Source: RBG-16-64-43 sp964353865
GTDB lineage: Bacteria > Chloroflexota > Anaerolineae > Anaerolineales > RBG-16-64-43
Length of the DNA: 64,000 nt
Assembly: GCA_964353865.1 (NCBI GenBank)
Contig: CAYGXJ010000078.1
Location: forward strand, 1 to 64,000
Direction of reading: 5' to 3'
In this document: positions 60,676-64,000 of the stretch, one piece after another
How positions within the stretch are numbered: the stretch's first letter is position 1
Layout: each line of letters opens with the position of its first letter
Notes under the pieces: model-generated
Seen by the model: the letters and a program-made list of their open reading frames with translations, nothing else
Told to the model about the DNA's origin: nothing
Database searches by the model: none
Translations under genes and position numbers: made by a program

Positions 60676-61579
60676 TGGAAACCATTCTTCGTTCGCCGGG
60701 GCGCGAAGTGCGCATTGGCCCGGCGCGGCCCTTCGTCATCATCGGTGAACGGATCAACCCGACCAACCGCGCGCGGCTGGCGGCGGAAATGGCGGCCGGC
60801 GATTTCTCACGGGCGCGCGCGGAGGCGATTGCCCAGGTGCAAGCCGGGGCGCAGGTGCTGGATGTCAACGCGGGCATTCCGCTGGCCGACGAACCGGCCA
60901 TCCTAGCCGAGGCTATCCGCGTCATCCAGGAGGCCGTCGATGTGCCGCTGCGCATCGATTCCTAGCTTGTCAAAGCGCTGGAAGCCGGTTTGGCCGCCTA
61001 TCGCGGCAAACAGCTGGTCAATTCGGTGACCGGCGAGAGCGAGCGCCTGGAAGTGGTGCTGCCGCTGGTGAAGAAAAACGGCGCGGCGGTGATCGGCGTG
61101 GCCAACGACGAGGGCGGTATCTCGGAAGACATACACGTGCGTTTCGCGGTGGCACAGAAGATCGTCGAGCGCGCGGAAGCGTTCGGCATCCCGCGTGAAG
61201 ACGTGCTCATCGACCCGTGGCCATGCCCATCGGCGCGGTTGCCGCCGCCGGCGTCTCGCTGTTTGCCTTGGCGCGCCGGCTGCGCGAGGAACTCGGGGTC
61301 AACACCGTGTGCGGGGCACCCAATATCTCGTTCGGCCTGCCGGATCGCGTAATGCTGAACGGCGCCTTTCTCACCATGGCCATCGGCGCGGGCATGACCT
61401 GTGCCATCACTAATCCGCTGGAGGAGGACTTGCGCAAGTTGATCCTTGCGGCGGATGTGATGATGGCCCACGATGATAACTGCGCGTCGTGGCTCGCGGC
61501 GCAGCGACCGGCCGGCGACGGCGCGCGCGAGGAGCGTCTGGCAAGGCGCGAACGGCGCCGGGCGCAGCAGGGCGTGTAG
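60675..61579 (+). pseudogene. Methyltetrahydrofolate methyltransferase (DHPS fold), interrupted
   Basis: The sequence is of the MeTr/MtgA type: FVIIGERINPTNRARLAAEMAAGD at the start, AQVLDVNAGIPLADE, PLRIDS, LVNSVTGESERLEVVLPLV, VIGVANDEGG and, later, GAPNISFGLPDRVMLNGAFLTMAIGAGMT. Two lesions occur: TAG at 60963-60965 (codon 97, between PLRIDS and LVKALEAGL), and a one-base loss near 61214-61217, where DP is followed by AMPIGA in another frame. The intact enzyme would pass methyl groups between the corrinoid protein and THF, linking MttB to MetVF. The double damage suggests decay or sequence error rather than recoding. Confidence 0.85.
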
Positions 61580-61610
61580 CGCGCATCAAGCTGTCCTCGA
61601 CAGCCAATCT

Positions 61611-61662
61611 GGAAGAGGGCATAGCACGCCTTACATTTGACCGCGCGCGAGTGGCATGCGCA
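61611..61662 (+). repeat. 3'-end repeat, copy 5 (after the MeTr gene)
   Basis: Reads GGAAGAGGGCATAGCACGCC, then TTTGACCGCGCGCGAGTGGC. It begins 31 bases after the stop of the methyltransferase gene, in its sense direction, and matches the copies at 28023-28070 and 48366-48412. Confidence 0.7.
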
Positions 61663-61760
61663 TGGCCCTGCGCGCGTTCCACGCTGCCCGGGTGACAGCG
61701 TTGGCTCGCGGGCCACGCGGCGCGACAGGCGCGCAAGTGCCTGTGCTACACTAACCTTCG

Positions 61761-64000
61761 ATGTCCGTCGAGTACCTGCTCGGCCCCGCCGCCTCAGGCA
61801 AGACCCACGCCTGCATTGAGCGTGTGCAATCGCTTCTGGCCAAGAAGAGGCTCGCCTCGGCCTGGGTGGTTGTGCCCACGCGAACCAGCGCCACCTCCTT
61901 CCGCCGCCGGCTGGCACAATCCGGGGGCGCACTCGGCGCTACCATCCTCAGATTCAGCGGCCTGTACGACGAGATCCTCGCCCGCGCCGGCCAGTTCATC
62001 CCGGTCGCCGATGAGGCCGTCGTTCTGCGCATGGTGCGCGCAGCGATCGATGCGCTGCACGCCGACGGCATCCTTCCCTACTACGCCCCCATCCGGCGCT
62101 CGCCGGGGTTAATTCGCGCCATGGCCGAGCACATCGCCGAATTCAAGCGGGCGATGCTGACCTCCGAGCAGCTTCAGGCGGCGCTCGTGGACGCCGCGCC
62201 GCGACTGACGGAGATGGCAGACATCTACCGCGTCTACCAGGAGGGGCTGCAGGCGCTGAGCTGGGTGGATCGCGAGGGAGCCGGCTGGCTGGCAGTGCGC
62301 GCGCTCCAGCGGCAGGCTGGCCTCCTGCGATCGGTTGACCTTCTGATCGTGGACGGGTTCGATTCCTTCAGCCCGCTGCAACTCGAAGCGCTCACCGCGC
62401 TCGGCGAGCAGGTGGGCCTGATGGTCATCACGCTGTGCGGTGAGCCGGAGATGAGTCGCGCCGCCTACCGGCGGTTCGAGCGCACACACCGCACCCTGAC
62501 CGAACGCCTGAATCTCTCGCCGGTGATGCTCACTCCGGGCGGCCAACGGCCGATGGCGCTTGGGCATCTTGAGCGTTACCTCTTTTCGGCGGAGGCGCCG
62601 CAAGTCGATGGCGGGACGGAGGTCGCGCTTCTCGAGGCGCAAACCCAGGCGCTGGAGGCGCGCGAGGCGCTGCGCTGGATCAAGGCACGCCTCCAGCGCG
62701 ATGAGCTTAAGCCCTTCGAATGCGCGATCATCGCGCCCGACCTGCGCCCATATCAGGCTTACCTGCGCGAGGCGGCGCGCGAGTTCGACCTGCCGGTGCG
62801 CTTCGTGCAGGGTGATGTGCTCGAGAACAACCCGGCGATCGCCTCGATCCTGGACCTTCTTCAACTTCCGCTGCTCGAATGGCCGCGACGGTTGCTGCTG
62901 AACGTCGTCTCCAGCCCGTACTTCGATCTGGGCAGTTGCCAATTGGCGCGCGACGACGCCTGGCCGCTCGAGGAAGCCGCGCGCGCGGCTCAGGTCATCC
63001 GCGGTCTCGACCAGTGGCGGGAGGGCCTGGCAGTTCTCGCGGATGCCGCGCCGCCACCAGCCACGGATGAGGAAGACACGCCACTGCGCGCCCCATCCGG
63101 CGAGCAGGTGCGCCGCCTGGCAGCGGCGCTCGAACGGCTGGCCGAGCGCCTTCGCCCCGCGCCGGAGGCGACACTCGCCGAGCATTCACGCTGGGCGCTC
63201 GAGCGGCTCGACGATGCCGAAGGATTTGCCGTCGAGCGCCAGGTGCGCGCCGTGCCCGAGAATTCGGAGCGGGACCTGGCGGCGCTGGAGGCGCTGCGGC
63301 AGGTGCTGGACGCGCTCGTGCTCAGCGAGAAGGCGCAGCCCAACCCGCCGCGCGTCGCATATCGCGAATTCATCGACGAGTTGCGCGAGGCGGTGGGTGC
63401 CGCCACCTACCAGCCCGAGGGCGATGAGGCCTGGCGCGGTTCGCGCATATGCGTGGCGGACCTGACCCAGGCGCGCGGCGTGCCCTTCGCAGCCGTGGCC
63501 CTGCTCGGCGTGGCAGAAGGCATCTTCCCCAGGCGGCTGAGCGAGGACCCGTTCCTCACCGACAGCGACCGCGGGCAGTTGATCGAGCGCGGTCTGCGAC
63601 TCGAGCCGCGCCTGCGCAGCGATCAGCAGACCGTCTTCTACGAGGCCGTCACGCGCGCCGAGCGCTTCTTGCTTCTCACGCGGCCATACCTTTCGCCGGA
63701 AGGCGAGGCCTGGGAGCCCTCGCCCTACTGGCAAGCGCTGCGCGAAGTGGTGCGCGTCGTGCCGCAGCGCGTGCGCAGCGAAGGCTGCCTTCCGCTCTCC
63801 GAGGCGGCCTCGCGCTCCGAACTCCTGGCGCAGGCTCTACTGCGCGGCGACCTGCCCGCAGAGTACGCGGAACTCGGCGGCGAGTGGCGTCAGGCACAAC
63901 ATGCCCGCCGCATATTGCAGGCGCGCCTGGCGCGCGAGGCGGAGGGCGAGTTCGATGGGCAGCCGGCGGACCTCGCGCCGGTGCTGCGCCTAGCCTACGG
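61761..64000 (+). CDS. AddB/RexB-like helicase-nuclease subunit (partial)
   Basis: The open frame runs off the window end after 746 codons. It starts with VEYLLGPAASGKTHACIERV, a Walker A loop (residues 8-15). It continues with VVPTRTSATSFRRRLAQ, VDLLIVDGFDSFSPLQLEAL and a later LADLTQARG-like VADLTQARGVPFAAVALLGVAEGIFPRR, TVFYEAVTRAERFLLLTRPY, which match AddB-type UvrD-like domains. The expected PD-(D/E)XK nuclease with its iron-sulfur cysteines would lie beyond the window. With AddA it would process double-strand ends for recombination. ATG 61761 is the first start of the frame. Confidence 0.85.
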   Translation, partial: MSVEYLLGPAASGKTHACIERVQSLLAKKRLASAWVVVPTRTSATSFRRRLAQSGGALGATILRFSGLYDEILARAGQFIPVADEAVVLRMVRAAIDALHADGILPYYAPIRRSPGLIRAMAEHIAEFKRAMLTSEQLQAALVDAAPRLTEMADIYRVYQEGLQALSWVDREGAGWLAVRALQRQAGLLRSVDLLIVDGFDSFSPLQLEALTALGEQVGLMVITLCGEPEMSRAAYRRFERTHRTLTERLNLSPVMLTPGGQRPMALGHLERYLFSAEAPQVDGGTEVALLEAQTQALEAREALRWIKARLQRDELKPFECAIIAPDLRPYQAYLREAAREFDLPVRFVQGDVLENNPAIASILDLLQLPLLEWPRRLLLNVVSSPYFDLGSCQLARDDAWPLEEAARAAQVIRGLDQWREGLAVLADAAPPPATDEEDTPLRAPSGEQVRRLAAALERLAERLRPAPEATLAEHSRWALERLDDAEGFAVERQVRAVPENSERDLAALEALRQVLDALVLSEKAQPNPPRVAYREFIDELREAVGAATYQPEGDEAWRGSRICVADLTQARGVPFAAVALLGVAEGIFPRRLSEDPFLTDSDRGQLIERGLRLEPRLRSDQQTVFYEAVTRAERFLLLTRPYLSPEGEAWEPSPYWQALREVVRVVPQRVRSEGCLPLSEAASRSELLAQALLRGDLPAEYAELGGEWRQAQHARRILQARLAREAEGEFDGQPADLAPVLRLAY

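Noticed and set aside
60963..60965. Pyrrolysine decoding of the TAG codons in the MeTr and ogt genes
   Set aside because: Several ordinary genes in the window end in TAG, the MeTr gene also has a frameshift, and no pyl genes are visible. Decay or error explains the data better.

Overview
The window is GC-rich bacterial chromosome with tightly packed genes on both strands. Several features suggest a member of the Chloroflexota, of the Anaerolineae or Dehalococcoidia type. These are lipoproteins and membrane proteins with Thr/Pro-rich linkers, an ADP-forming acyl-CoA ligase, corrinoid methyl-transfer enzymes with MetV/MetF, a predicted pyrophosphate-type phosphofructokinase, and intergenic 'GGAATGAC...GAGATTCC' repeats. 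This placement is an inference from gene content; the window has no rRNA. No prophage, IS transposase or CRISPR array was seen. The accessory signal lies in dispersed intergenic repeats and in several interrupted genes.

Layout. 1-15.4 kb: an O6-alkylguanine methyltransferase gene broken by an amber codon; a Thr/Pro-linker membrane protein; a pseudouridine catabolism pair (psuK-psuG); an ADP-forming acyl-CoA ligase with an HD-domain gene; a Ycf48-like propeller lipoprotein; a GPH-family sugar symporter; a fused EtfB-EtfA; a methyltransferase gene interrupted by two adjacent TGA codons; and a TolB-like anchored protein overlapping a redoxin. 15.4-31.5 kb: typA, dnaE, a predicted PPi-dependent pfk, a polysaccharide deacetylase lipoprotein, an SPFH protein ending in an excisionase-like helix-turn-helix, an arsR-arsM operon with a clear promoter/operator, and plsX-fabF-NERD-like on the minus strand. 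31.5-42.3 kb: tRNA-Leu(GAG), a polar amino-acid ABC transporter operon, a HAD-DinB fusion overlapping a small cysteine-rich protein, efp, a HIT protein, a broken mtaB-like gene, a DUF5679 protein and a large lipoprotein. 42.3-51.4 kb: a two-subunit CoA-transferase, a class B penicillin-binding protein, an acyl-CoA dehydrogenase, a PIG-L deacetylase, and two tandem PflX-like genes, one of which has lost the radical SAM cysteines. 51.4-64 kb: tRNA-Asp(GTC), then a long operon led by a GntR/UTRA regulator, then the start of an AddB-like helicase/nuclease gene.

The most coherent system is the operon from about 52.1 to 61.6 kb. An MttB-family methyltransferase should demethylate a quaternary or tertiary amine onto a corrinoid protein. 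A RACo-like ferredoxin/ASKHA protein would reactivate that corrinoid protein. A DHPS-fold methyltransferase (interrupted here) would pass the methyl group to tetrahydrofolate, and MetV/MetF would oxidise it to methylene-THF. A homocysteine methyltransferase, a DUF1638 protein and a small 'virulence factor' domain protein are embedded in the same run with stop/start overlaps. Regulation is probably by the GntR protein through a perfect palindrome just downstream of its promoter.

The observations most worth follow-up are these. (1) Tandem UGA-UGA codons in a methyltransferase are followed by a hairpin with the geometry of a bacterial SECIS. (2) A repeat family has five copies, all placed just after a stop codon and in the sense orientation of the preceding gene. 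(3) A radical SAM enzyme gene sits next to a paralogue without the cluster cysteines. (4) There are unusual fusions (HAD-DinB, SPFH-HTH, EtfBA). (5) All four interrupted genes are methyl-transfer enzymes, which could reflect gene decay, recoding or assembly error.
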